Positions 1 through 6,942 of a DNA stretch of 55,669 bases are shown piece by piece. The position numbers and the translations under genes were made by a program. The stretch covers positions 1-55,669 of the forward strand of contig CALWZW010000007.1 of the NCBI GenBank assembly GCA_944386135.1, in the 5' to 3' direction. Positions within the stretch are counted from its first letter, which is position 1; the number at the start of each line of letters is the position of its first letter. The notes beneath the pieces are model-generated. The model was not told the DNA's origin and ran no database searches. It was given only the letters and a program-made list of their open reading frames with translations. This stretch comes from an uncultured Clostridia bacterium (lineage in GTDB: Bacteria > Bacillota > Clostridia > TANB77 > CAG-508).

Positions 1-200
1 GGCTCATTTTGAAAATTATCACAATTTCTTTGAAGAAAATGCAATGCCGAGCTAATTGAAGAAAATTTTAAATTATTTTTTACTAGCTCTCATATAAATT
101 TAAAGCTTTGTAGTTCTCTCCTTGCGGTTAGAAACCAAATGGTTAAAGTCAAAACCAAACAAAACCAAAACCATTTTGATTTCCAACCGTAAAGAGAATT
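1..200. repeat. Repeat cassette upstream of an XRE regulator, copy 1 (cut by window edge)
   Basis: Bases 49-198 align closely with 33708-33857, and bases 1-66 are nearly the reverse complement of 33343-33408. Positions 116-197 can fold: CTCTCC..GCGGTTAGAAA on the left pairs imperfectly with TTTCCAACCGTAAAGAG on the right, and the loop carries repeated AAAACC units. The element starts before the window. Both copies sit just upstream of an XRE-family gene, so this is a duplicated cassette. Bases 275-363 hold only AT-rich leader and the downstream gene's ribosome binding site. Confidence 0.8.
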
Positions 201-204
201 TTTT

Positions 205-274
205 ACACGTCTTACGTGTTTATGTGGATATTATACACGTATTACGTGTATTTGTCAATACACGTTTTACGAAT
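205..274. promoter_or_regulatory. Three operator-like palindromes upstream of XRE gene
   Basis: Two near-perfect palindromes of form ACACGTNTTACGTGT lie at 205-219 and 235-249. A third, half-conserved site, ACACGTTTTACGAAT, is at 260-274. Their starts are 30 and 25 bp apart. Multiple dyads just ahead of a small XRE gene resemble the operator array of an autoregulated Cro/CI-type repressor. The assignment to the downstream regulator is inference. Confidence 0.6.
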
Positions 275-363
275 ATTTTATACTGTCTTTATAAGAACTG
301 TTAATTAACTTCTTATTTCTGCAAAAGTCAAAGCCTTAGCATTTTGGTTAATGGAGGAAATAT

Positions 364-582
364 ATGAAATTAAGAATTAGAGATATTAGAGAAGACCGTG
401 ATTTAACGCAATCTAAGTTAGCCGAATTATTAAATTGTACTCAACAAACTTATTCTAGATATGAAACCGGAGAAATTACTATTGACATCAATAGTCTAGA
501 AAAATTAGCTTTATTTTATGGAACTTCTATTGATTACTTAGTCGGTCTAACCAACAACCCAAAGCCATATTCAAGAACTTAA
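364..582 (+). CDS. XRE-family HTH transcriptional regulator
   Basis: This 72-residue protein is essentially a single Cro/C1-type helix-turn-helix. The core LTQSKLAELL..TQQTYSRYETG (about residues 14-37) is the usual two-helix DNA-binding signature, and the C-terminal part FYGTSIDYLVGL is typical of XRE proteins. There is no extra ligand or protease domain. A TGGAGGA ribosome binding site lies at 352-358, supporting ATG 364. The gene follows a repeat cassette and three palindromes, which are its likely operators, and ends in a strong bidirectional terminator. The target genes cannot be told; autoregulation is likely from the layout. Confidence 0.85.
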   Translation: MKLRIRDIREDRDLTQSKLAELLNCTQQTYSRYETGEITIDINSLEKLALFYGTSIDYLVGLTNNPKPYSRT

Positions 583-596
583 TTTGAAAATAGTAC

Positions 597-660
597 AAAA
601 AAATAGATGCTTTGTAAATAAACCTTTTAATCCGTTTATTTACAAAGCATCTATTTTTGT
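597..660. terminator. Bidirectional intrinsic terminator between XRE gene and gmk
   Basis: A long perfect stem (AAATAGATGCTTTGTAAATAAA pairing with TTTATTTACAAAGCATCTATTT, given here as two arms at about 601-622 and 635-656) is flanked by A and T runs. It serves the convergent XRE gene and gmk. Confidence 0.85.
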
Positions 661-671
661 TACCTGTTAAG

Positions 672-1232
672 CTATTTTTCTGTATTTTCTATTATTATTT
701 CCATCACTTTTTTTATTGTTTCTTCTTGATTTACATTATCTATAACATAATCGTAATTTTCAATTTTTGACTCTTCAAAATCAAATCTTCCGAGTCTTAG
801 TTCTATTTCTTTTTCATTTGGCTTGTCTACTCTTTGTTCTAATCTTTTTCTCAATTCTTCTTTTGGAACTCGTAAAAATATAGTTACCACTTTCATATTT
901 CCTTTTAGTATTTTTACTAAATTTTCAGTTCCATTTACATCAACATCTTTTATTACTATTTTTCCTTCTTTTATCTTATCATTTAAGTTTTTCTTAGGAA
1001 CACCATAGTAATGATTATGATGTATATCGAATTCATAAAGTTCGCCATTTTCTATCATTTCTTTAAATTTTGCATTATCTACAAATATATATGTTTCACC
1101 TGGAATGTCTCCTGGTCTTATTGGTCTATCTGTAATTGATGGAATTGATTCTACATTATTCATTCTTTTGATTATTTCTTTTTTTATTGTATCTTTTCCT
1201 GCTCCTGCAACCCCAGATAATATTACTAGCAT
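672..1232 (-). CDS. gmk: Guanylate kinase
   Basis: Converts GMP and ATP to GDP and ADP in purine nucleotide metabolism. The P-loop GVAGAGKDT lies within the first 15 residues, followed by the GMP-binding region SITDRPIRPGDIPGETY and the lid-type HHNHYYGVPK. At 186 residues it is near the usual 190-205. I chose ATG 1232 because GGAGG stands at 1238-1242; a TTG further upstream overlaps that site and is unlikely. The P-loop ends GKDT rather than the more common GKST, a small departure. It is the last gene of a remA-rpoZ-gmk unit, a reordered form of the common remA-gmk-rpoZ cluster. Confidence 0.95.
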   Translation of the reverse strand: MLVILSGVAGAGKDTIKKEIIKRMNNVESIPSITDRPIRPGDIPGETYIFVDNAKFKEMIENGELYEFDIHHNHYYGVPKKNLNDKIKEGKIVIKDVDVNGTENLVKILKGNMKVVTIFLRVPKEELRKRLEQRVDKPNEKEIELRLGRFDFEESKIENYDYVIDNVNQEETIKKVMEIIIENTEK

Positions 1233-1258
1233 TTTTTCCTCCAAACATCAAGCTTTAT

Positions 1259-1453
1259 TTATTTACGTACAATATATACCTTTCCTTCTGCTATTTCATC
1301 AGCAGCAAGTGTAACAACTGAAGCTTCTTTTTTATTTGTAAGTGGTGTAGCTCCATTAGCTAATTGTCTAGCTCTTTTTGATGTAGCTATAACTAATTCA
1401 TATCTATTGTTTACTCTTTTAAGAAGTTCATTAACAGTTGGTTTTACCATCAT
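1259..1453 (-). CDS. rpoZ: RNA polymerase omega subunit
   Basis: A 64-residue omega subunit that helps assemble and stabilise the RNA polymerase beta-prime subunit. The family signature RYELVIATSKRARQLANG (residues 17-34) is clear and is followed by KEASVVTLAADEIAEGKV. AAGGAGGATG at about 1461-1470 is the ribosome binding site; two ATG codons in tandem (1453 and 1450) are both possible starts. It begins two bases after the remA stop, so the two are probably translationally coupled, and gmk follows 26 bp downstream. Confidence 0.95.
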   Translation of the reverse strand: MMVKPTVNELLKRVNNRYELVIATSKRARQLANGATPLTNKKEASVVTLAADEIAEGKVYIVRK

Positions 1454-1455
1454 AA

Positions 1456-1714
1456 TTACTCATCCTCCTTTTCTAGAACATCTTTATTTAATCTACTAAC
1501 TACTGTTTCTGGTTGGACTGCTGATAACACTATATGCCCTGTATCCATAATAATTACAGCTCGTGTCCTTCTTCCGCGAAGTTGCATCTATGACAAGCGA
1601 TTTTTCTTTTGCCTCTTGTATTAATCTTTTTATCGGTGCAGCTCCTGGAGTTATTATAGATATTATTCTATTTGCAGATATGATGTTTCCATATCCTACA
1701 TTTATAAATTGCAT
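1456..1714 (-). CDS. remA: RemA/DUF370 family regulator, needs one +1 frameshift at CGG
   Basis: RemA is a small DNA-binding regulator (matrix genes in Bacillus), usually next to gmk and rpoZ as here. ATG 1714 follows a GGGGG site at 1721-1725. The N-terminal part [17 protein letters not shown] and [13 protein letters not shown] is canonical. Codon 47 is CGG (1576-1574). Skipping its first base gives [11 protein letters not shown], then [10 protein letters not shown], and a TAA at 1458-1456: 85 residues, the normal family length. Read without the shift, it turns into unrelated sequence and stops at 1496. Everything downstream of the CGG matches the family only in the +1 frame, so I treat the gene as functional rather than a pseudogene. 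Confidence 0.9.
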
Positions 1715-1803
1715 ATATTGCCCCCATTTTCTTTATATAGATAATATTTTACTACATATTTTCTGTTTCGTCCAGTAAAATCATACATTTTTTCAAATTT
1801 TTG

Positions 1804-1831
1804 TTGACATTTTATAAAAAAAGTGTATAAT
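1804..1831 (+). promoter_or_regulatory. Sigma-A type promoter of infC-rpmI-rplT
   Basis: A consensus TTGACA at 1804-1809 and TATAAT at 1826-1831 are separated by 16 bp. Transcription would start near 1838, giving a leader of roughly 140 nt before infC. Confidence 0.85.
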
Positions 1832-1837
1832 AGTATA

Positions 1838-1976
1838 TGTGTTTAAGAAGAAGTCATCCACTTCTCACCTATACCAACTGTGGGAAAAGGTTATTTAATT
1901 TCAATATTAAATTATTTAGTGGATAGATTTGTTTTTTAAGCAAGTCTATTTTATTTTTTATGAAAATGGAGGTTTT
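1838..1976 (+). promoter_or_regulatory. 5' leader of the infC operon, possible L20-type autoregulatory leader
   Basis: A long untranslated leader precedes infC and includes a small hairpin (GAAGT..ACTTC near 1849-1866). In many Bacillota this leader binds ribosomal protein L20. I see no clear terminator in it and cannot confirm the L20 fold, so the assignment rests mainly on position. Confidence 0.35.
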
Positions 1977-2489
1977 ATGGCCAAACAAGAATTACTTATT
2001 AATGACCAAATACGATTAAACAATGTTCAAGTAATTAGCGAAACTGGAGAAAAATTAGGAGTTATGTCTTCTAGAGCTGCTTTAGATTTAGCTTCTCAAA
2101 GAGATTTAGACTTAGTTTTAGTTGCTCCAAATGGAAATCCACCAGTTTGTAAAATTATGAATTATGGTAAATACAAATTTGAACAAGCAAAGCGTGAAAA
2201 AGAAGCTAAGAAAAAGCAAAAGGCTCTTGAAGTTAAAGAAATAAGGGTTACTCCTAATACAGAGGAACATGACTTTAATTTTAAAGTTAAAAATGCCAGA
2301 AAGTTCTTAGAAAGCGGTTCTAAAGTAAAAGTTACTGTACGTTTTAGAGGTAGAGAGCTTAACTATGTAAAACTTGGAGAGGATATCTTAAATAAATTCA
2401 TCGAAGATTTATCTGATATAGCTACTCCTGAGAAGAAGCCTTTGCTTGAAGGTAAAAACATGTTTATAATTTTTTCATTAAATAAATAG
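1977..2489 (+). CDS. infC: Translation initiation factor IF-3
   Basis: Binds the 30S subunit, prevents premature subunit joining and checks the start codon. The 170-residue protein has the N-terminal domain (NDQIRLNNVQVISETG, then APNGNPPVCKIMNYGKYKFE), the lysine-rich linker (EKEAKKKQKA) and the C-terminal domain (EIRVTPNTEEHDFNFKVKNA, VTVRFRGRE). ATG 1977 follows GGAGG at 1968-1972; an in-frame extension upstream lacks a good site. The start is ATG, not the ATT many infC genes use for autoregulation. First gene of infC-rpmI-rplT. Confidence 0.97.
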   Translation: MAKQELLINDQIRLNNVQVISETGEKLGVMSSRAALDLASQRDLDLVLVAPNGNPPVCKIMNYGKYKFEQAKREKEAKKKQKALEVKEIRVTPNTEEHDFNFKVKNARKFLESGSKVKVTVRFRGRELNYVKLGEDILNKFIEDLSDIATPEKKPLLEGKNMFIIFSLNK

Positions 2490-2525
2490 AAATTATAATT
2501 ATCAATTTAAAGGAGGAAAAAAATT

Positions 2526-2726
2526 ATGCCAAAACTAAAAACAAATAAAGCTGCAACTAAGAGATATAGTATGACAGCTACTGGAAAAATCAAAAGAACA
2601 AAATCTAATAGAAGACATCTTTTAGCTAATAAAACAAGTAGACAAAAGAAATCAGGAAAAATCCAAAATGCTTATGCTCACAAAACTTGTGAAAATGGAA
2701 TTAAGAAATTATTACCATATAGTTAA
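2526..2726 (+). CDS. rpmI: 50S ribosomal protein L35
   Basis: A 66-residue basic protein with the L35 signature MPKLKTNKAATKRY at the start and HLLANKTSRQKK (residues 33-44). Such a small, lysine-rich protein between infC and rplT is the expected arrangement. AGGAGGAAA stands just upstream of ATG 2526. It lies 36 bp after infC and 21 bp before rplT in a single transcript. Confidence 0.97.
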   Translation: MPKLKTNKAATKRYSMTATGKIKRTKSNRRHLLANKTSRQKKSGKIQNAYAHKTCENGIKKLLPYS

Positions 2727-2747
2727 TAGGAAAAGGAGGAATTTAAG

Positions 2748-3098
2748 ATGGCAAGAGTAAAAACTGGAAGAATAACACGTAAAAAACATAAAAAAGTATT
2801 AAAACAAGCTAAAGGTTATTATGGAGCAAAACATTATAGATTTAGAACAGCTAAACAAGCTGTTATGAAATCAGGAATGTATGCTTATGTTGGAAGAAAA
2901 GACAAAAAGAGTAATTTTAGAAAATTATGGATTACAAGAATTAATGCTGCTGCAAGACAAAATGGTTTAACTTACAGCAAATTAATAGCTGGTCTTAAAA
3001 AAGCAAATATTTCTATAAATAGAAAAATGCTTGCAGAACTTGCAGTATCAGATAGCGAAGCTTTCGCAAAATTAGCTGAAACAGCAAAAAATGCGTAA
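2748..3098 (+). CDS. rplT: 50S ribosomal protein L20
   Basis: L20 binds 23S rRNA early in 50S assembly and in many Bacillota represses its own operon. The 116-residue sequence begins [18 protein letters not shown] and contains [20 protein letters not shown] and [18 protein letters not shown], all diagnostic. AAAGGAGGAA precedes ATG 2748. The gene ends 11 bases before a strong intrinsic terminator that closes the operon. Confidence 0.97.
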   Translation: MARVKTGRITRKKHKKVLKQAKGYYGAKHYRFRTAKQAVMKSGMYAYVGRKDKKSNFRKLWITRINAAARQNGLTYSKLIAGLKKANISINRKMLAELAVSDSEAFAKLAETAKNA

Positions 3099-3108
3099 AC
3101 ATTATTTT

Positions 3109-3138
3109 AAATCTCTGGAAAATATCCAGAGATTTTTT
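3109..3138 (+). terminator. Intrinsic terminator of infC-rpmI-rplT
   Basis: Stem AAATCTCTGG / CCAGAGATTT with an AAAATAT loop, followed by a T run ending near 3138. Confidence 0.9.
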
Positions 3139-3145
3139 GTTTTCT

Positions 3146-3256
3146 AAATCCGGTCGTTGGGGACGGTTCTAAATGACCGAAATTTGATTAATAATTTAAA
3201 TAAAACTTATTCTTTTAAACTTCGGTCATTTAGAACCGTCCCCAACGACCGGATTT
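3146..3256. repeat. REP-like palindromic element (GGGGAC family), perfect 36-bp arms
   Basis: Bases 3146-3181 are the exact reverse complement of 3221-3256, with a 39-base AT-rich loop. The core GTTGGGGACGGTTCTAAATG recurs, altered, at 16883-17022, 29154-29199 and 40251-40356. Such GGGGAC-type hairpins resemble REP elements mobilised by RAYT transposases; no transposase is in the window. It lies between convergent rplT and the TIGR04086 gene. Confidence 0.85.
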
Positions 3257-3267
3257 GACATTTGCTA

Positions 3268-3668
3268 TTATTTCAAATTTACTCCGTACTACCCCTCCTA
3301 TCATTCCAGCAATAATTCCAACTGCCATCATTATTATTGAATAAATATTTAAGGCAAATCCACTTCCCGTTATGCTTGATGCTATATATATAAGTATTAT
3401 ATATGCAAAACCTATTATTCCTCCATTTAATATTCCATTTTTCTTTATTGAACTTGTTGCCATAGAGCTTCCGTGATAATATGCTTACTCCTGTTATTGC
3501 AATTATAACTGGTCCTATTGTATTTTCTTCTATATTTGTGTAAGTTAATACAGCTGCAAATATGAACAGCAGTACAAAAGTAATTATGCATGAGATTATA
3601 AGCCCCTTTAGAATTTTTACCGAATTACTTGAACTTACCATCGTTCTTGTTTCAGACATTTCTTTCAC
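3268..3668 (-). CDS. TIGR04086-type small membrane protein, two +1 frameshifts at CGG
   Basis: A four-helix membrane protein of about 132 residues resembling the YrzE/TIGR04086 family, function unknown. GTG 3668 has GGGAG at about 3677-3681; ATG 3659 is the alternative start. Two CGG codons lie in frame. At 3473-3471 the +1 reading joins ITGVSILS to GSSMATSSIKKNG. At 3286-3284 it turns GMIGGVV into GVNLK followed by TAA (3270-3268), which is the usual family ending. If the second CGG is read as arginine, the frame runs into the neighbouring REP element and ends in a nonsense tail GRWGRF. That contrast is good evidence that the shift is real. Confidence 0.85.
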
Positions 3669-3822
3669 TTTATCTTCTCCCTTCCACTATAAAACATCCT
3701 TCAATAATATCTATTCATAAATCTATTTTTTTAGAATAATATTTAAGAAAGATAATCTTTCATTATTTTAGAAATTAAGCCTGATTTTCAACCATAATTA
3801 TATCTTTAGAAAGGATGATTTA

Positions 3823-4032
3823 ATGATGGATAAAAATGTTGATTATAGTGGATTTTCTCCTTATGATAATTTGAACTTTGATTCTGGGTTAAATGACCCC
3901 ATGTTTAATCCGATGATGCAATATGAACAGGCATACATGTATTATAGATATTTGTGTATGCAACTTGATTATAAAATAAAATGTAAGGAATATGAGAAAA
4001 TGAATTCAAAAGATAATAGAAGGATTGAATAA
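3823..4032 (+). CDS. Small acidic/tyrosine-rich hypothetical protein
   Basis: A 69-residue protein that I do not recognise. It is rich in Asp, Asn, Met and Tyr in its first half (NPMMQYEQAYMYYRYLCMQ) and charged at the end. It has no membrane segment or signal peptide. AAAGGATGA stands upstream of tandem ATG codons at 3823 and 3826, which supports expression. The Met/Tyr-rich composition recalls small spore-coat-associated proteins of Clostridia, but this is only a compositional hint. The gene stands alone between the TIGR04086 gene and a palindromic repeat. Confidence 0.6.
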   Translation: MMDKNVDYSGFSPYDNLNFDSGLNDPMFNPMMQYEQAYMYYRYLCMQLDYKIKCKEYEKMNSKDNRRIE

Positions 4033-4048
4033 ATTATAATATTTATTG

Positions 4049-4192
4049 TAGGCTAGCCGTTTTTGAGTAATATTTCTAATTTTTGAAGTGACGCACAGGG
4101 AGGCTCCCAGAGTGGGAGCGACCATAGGCGAGTGGCGAAGCCAGCAAGGAACGATAAAATTATAAATATTACTCAAAAAGGTAGGCGGAAAT
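4049..4192. repeat. Nested palindromic repeat with a GC-rich insert
   Basis: Arms TTTTTGAGTAATATTT near 4069-4085 pair with AAATATTACTCAAAAA near 4163-4178, with GGCTAGCC outside on the left and GTAGGCGG on the right. The interior (about 4088-4160) is markedly GC-richer and holds GCTCCC..GGGAGC and TGGCG..CCA hairpins. Related GC-rich fragments (GCGACCAGCGAGCCGAAGC; TGGCGAAGCCA) occur at about 13229-13252 and 17025-17038. Confidence 0.75.
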
Positions 4193-4248
4193 GATGATAT
4201 GCTTTTTTTATTTGAATAAACAACGTAATACGCCGTTTATCTTGCAAA

Positions 4249-5493
4249 TTACTGCGTGCAGTTTTCGTCTGGCAAATAATATCTTGTCCCTACCATCTCA
4301 TCTGGCAAATACTGTTGTTCAACCACATGTCCTGGATAATCATGCGGGTACTTATATCCATTGCTATATCCAAAGTTTTGCATATCTTGGACAGGAGCAT
4401 TTCTTATATGCATAGGTATTTCCCCAGTTTCCTTTGTATTCACATCTTCAAGAGCTTTATTTATCGCTAAATATGATGCGTTTGATTTTTTTGATGTAGC
4501 AACATATACAGCCGCTTCCGCCAGTATTATTCTTGCCTCTGGCATTCCTACCATATTTACAGCTTGCATTGCTGAATTTGCAACAACTAAAGCATTAGGG
4601 TTTGCCATTCCAACATCTTCTGAAGCTGCAATTACTATTCTTCTTGCTAAAAACATTGGATCCTCCCCTCCGTTTATTGCTCTTGCCAAATAAAATATTG
4701 TAGCATCTGGATCACTACCTCTCATTGATTTTATAAATGCACTTATGTTATTATAATGACTATCACCATTTTTATCAAAGATTACCTTCCTATTTTGAAC
4801 GCATGATTTTGCTATTTCATCTGTTATGTTTATAGCTCCATTTGCATCCATTTTTGTTGTAAGTACAGCAACTTCTAGTCCATTTAGTGCATTTCTTACA
4901 TCTCCGTTTGCTGTTTCTGCAATTTTTCTTAAAGTTGAGTCTTCTATTTTTACATTAAAATTTTTTAATCCATCTTCTCTTTCTAATGCATTTTTTAGGA
5001 CTTTAAATACATCATCCATGCTAAGTGGTTCTAATTTACAAACCATTGACCTTGAAATTAATGCTTTATTTACTTCAAAATATGGATTTTCAGTTGTTGC
5101 TCCGATTAAAATAACTGTGCCATTTTCTACAAATGGAAGTAGTGCATCCTGCTGAAGCTTATTGAATCTATGTATCTCATCTATAAATAATATACATTTC
5201 CCTGTTGGATTCAATAAAAGATTTTGTGTTTCTTCTATTATTTTCTTTATGTCAGATACACCAGATGTTACAGCATTTATTTTATAAAATTTTGACTTTG
5301 TTGTATTACTTATTACTTTTGCAAGTGAAGTTTTTCCACACCCTGGTGGTCCCCAAAGTATTATGCTAGATAATCTATCTGCTTTTATTGTTCTATATAA
5401 AATCTTATCTTTTCCAAGTAATTGTTCTTGTCCTACGTATTCATCTAATGTTTTTGGCATCATTCTATATGCCAATGGTTTGCTCATGTCCAT
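4249..5493 (-). CDS. rarA: Replication-associated recombination protein A (AAA+ ATPase)
   Basis: RarA/MgsA acts at stalled replication forks, interacting with SSB. The 414-residue protein has Walker A GPPGCGKTS (about residues 49-57), Walker B CILFIDEIHRFN (about 98-109), sensor GATTENP, and a C-terminal oligomerisation domain with GSDPDATIFYLARAINGGED and ending DYPGHVVEQQYLPDE. AAGGAG at 5502-5507 supports ATG 5493. It directly follows ruvA (23 bp), in the position ruvB usually takes. Four out-of-frame CGG occurrences are visible but none in frame. Confidence 0.95.
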   Translation of the reverse strand: MDMSKPLAYRMMPKTLDEYVGQEQLLGKDKILYRTIKADRLSSIILWGPPGCGKTSLAKVISNTTKSKFYKINAVTSGVSDIKKIIEETQNLLLNPTGKCILFIDEIHRFNKLQQDALLPFVENGTVILIGATTENPYFEVNKALISRSMVCKLEPLSMDDVFKVLKNALEREDGLKNFNVKIEDSTLRKIAETANGDVRNALNGLEVAVLTTKMDANGAINITDEIAKSCVQNRKVIFDKNGDSHYNNISAFIKSMRGSDPDATIFYLARAINGGEDPMFLARRIVIAASEDVGMANPNALVVANSAMQAVNMVGMPEARIILAEAAVYVATSKKSNASYLAINKALEDVNTKETGEIPMHIRNAPVQDMQNFGYSNGYKYPHDYPGHVVEQQYLPDEMVGTRYYLPDENCTQ

Positions 5494-5516
5494 ATATCTT
5501 GCTCCTTTATTTTGAA

Positions 5517-6124
5517 CTAGTCTCTAGCCAATAATGAAAGTCCTCTTCTAATAATATCCTCTACTGACAAGTCTTTTAAATTTTCCTTCTCAAGTGCTTT
5601 TTCTATTTCCTTCCTATTATATCCTAGCACTTGAAGAGCAGACATTGCCTCTTCGACATTTTCACTAATGTTAAGCTTTTCTTCTACATCACTATTTTTA
5701 GATACAACTTCGTCTAATTCTATTTTCATCTTATCTTTTAATTCTAATATCATTCTTGCTGCTGTTTTCTTTCCTATCCCTGGAATTTTTGTAAGTTTGG
5801 CATCATCATTTGTTATTACTGCTAATGCAAATTGATGTGGTTCTATATTTGCAAGTATTGTTAAGGCAGATTTTGCACCAATTCCACTTGTTTGAATTAG
5901 TAGTTCAAACATTCTTAATTCTTCACTTGTCAAAAATCCATATAAGCTTATATTATCTTCTCTTACATAATGATATGTATGAATTTTTACAACATCTCCT
6001 ATGTTTCCGTACTTTCTCTATTGCATTCTGTGGCATAAATATTTTATATCCGAACTCCTGCTGTTTCTACTACAACTGAGTCATTTAGTTTCATTTCTAA
6101 ACTTCCTTTTATATATGCAATCAT
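5517..6124 (-). CDS. ruvA: Holliday junction helicase subunit RuvA, two +1 frameshifts at CGG
   Basis: RuvA binds Holliday junctions and loads RuvB. AAGGAG at 6133-6138 and ATG 6124 open the gene (MIAYIKGSLEMK). Frame 0 hits CGG at 6052-6050 and would stop two codons later; +1 gives AGVGYKIFMPQNAIEKV. A second CGG at 6009-6007 then requires another +1 to give GNIGDVVKIHTYHYVRED. The rest, with the helix-hairpin-helix IPGIGKKTAARMILEL and the C-terminal domain III (EEAMSALQVLGYNRKEIEKAL), is intact and ends at 5517. The total of 201 residues is the normal length. Two precise shifts restoring one conserved protein argue against random mutation. Confidence 0.92.
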
Positions 6125-6225
6125 TCATTTTCTCCTTTAAAATCAAACAAATTTTCTTTTATTTTATCATATATTATTTTTTTTTCAAGTACCTTTTTTA
6201 TCTTTTTTTAATATTATATATTACT

Positions 6226-6390
6226 ATGAAATCTTGTGAATTAGTTAATTTAGTTTCTGCACTTTCGTGCTTAATTGTGAAAAATTACAGTAAAGAGCAA
6301 ATTGCAGTTCTTGCTGCAGTTTTTGTTCAGCTTGGAGATAGTCTTACGACTATTCTTGTAAATGAAACCTTATGTGATAAGGATAATTAA
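6226..6390 (+). CDS. Small conserved protein resembling DUF6774
   Basis: A 54-residue protein with the pattern SCELVNLVSALSCLIVKNYS and AVFVQLGDSLTTIL, which resembles the short DUF6774 proteins of Clostridia (function unknown). No convincing ribosome binding site precedes ATG 6226, so it may be leaderless or start elsewhere; the frame is open far upstream, but that part overlaps ruvA antisense and is not protein-like. A strong terminator follows immediately, which supports transcription. Confidence 0.65.
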   Translation: MKSCELVNLVSALSCLIVKNYSKEQIAVLAAVFVQLGDSLTTILVNETLCDKDN

Positions 6391-6391
6391 T

Positions 6392-6428
6392 AACTCTACC
6401 AAAAGTGAGCCCTTTTGGCAGAGTTGTT
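6392..6428. terminator. Bidirectional terminator
   Basis: Stem AACTCTACCAAAAG / CTTTTGGCAGAGTT between the convergent DUF6774-like gene and trmL. Confidence 0.8.
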
Positions 6429-6430
6429 TA

Positions 6431-6928
6431 CTAATCAAAATATTCACTTATTTCTTTTAAGTCTTTAAAGTTTCCTTGTCTTAGTACTTCATAGACTATT
6501 ATTGCAACTGAATTTGATAAATTTAGTGAACGAAGTTCATTTTTCATTGGTATTCTTATTGTATTGTCTATGTATTTTTTCAGAAGGTCTTCTGGAAGTC
6601 CTTTTGTCTCTTTTCCAAATAATATAAATATTTCTTCCATCTGACTAAAATCTACATCTGAATAGCAATGTTTTGCTTTCGTTGTTGCGTAAAACATATT
6701 GTTTTCTTCTGGTTTATATTTTTCTAAAAAAGCTTTTAGTGAGTCATGTTCTTCTATTTCTAACTTGTCCCAATAATCTAGCCCTGCTCTTTTTAGATAT
6801 CTATCTGATATACTAAATCCAAGTGGATGCACTAAATGAAGTTTTGCACCTATTGCTGCACATGTTCTTGCTATATTTCCTGTATTTTGTGGGATTTCTG
6901 GTTCTACCATTACTACATTTATTTTCAT
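6431..6928 (-). CDS. trmL: tRNA (cytidine(34)-2'-O)-methyltransferase
   Basis: A SPOUT-class enzyme that 2'-O-methylates the wobble nucleotide of tRNA-Leu. The 165-residue protein is of standard length and has MVEPEIPQNTGNIARTCAA at the N-terminus, the knot segments EEIFILFGKETKGLP (about residues 98-112) and IRIPMKNELRSLNLSNSVAI (about 124-143). GGGAAA upstream of ATG 6928 is a modest ribosome binding site. It is downstream of the metal-exporter gene on the same strand, with a 14-bp gap, and probably cotranscribed. Confidence 0.93.
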   Translation of the reverse strand: MKINVVMVEPEIPQNTGNIARTCAAIGAKLHLVHPLGFSISDRYLKRAGLDYWDKLEIEEHDSLKAFLEKYKPEENNMFYATTKAKHCYSDVDFSQMEEIFILFGKETKGLPEDLLKKYIDNTIRIPMKNELRSLNLSNSVAIIVYEVLRQGNFKDLKEISEYFD

Positions 6929-6942
6929 TAAAATTTTCCCTT

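Noticed and set aside
122..304. Open frame of 60 codons over the leader and operator region
   Set aside because: It starts at TTG without a ribosome binding site and its repeated HVLRV phrases simply translate the ACACGT palindromes. It also has CGG as its second codon. Not a gene.
3226..3267. C-terminal extension of the TIGR04086 protein into the REP element
   Set aside because: It arises only if CGG at 3286 is read as Arg; the +1 reading ends the protein at 3268 with the family-typical ending.
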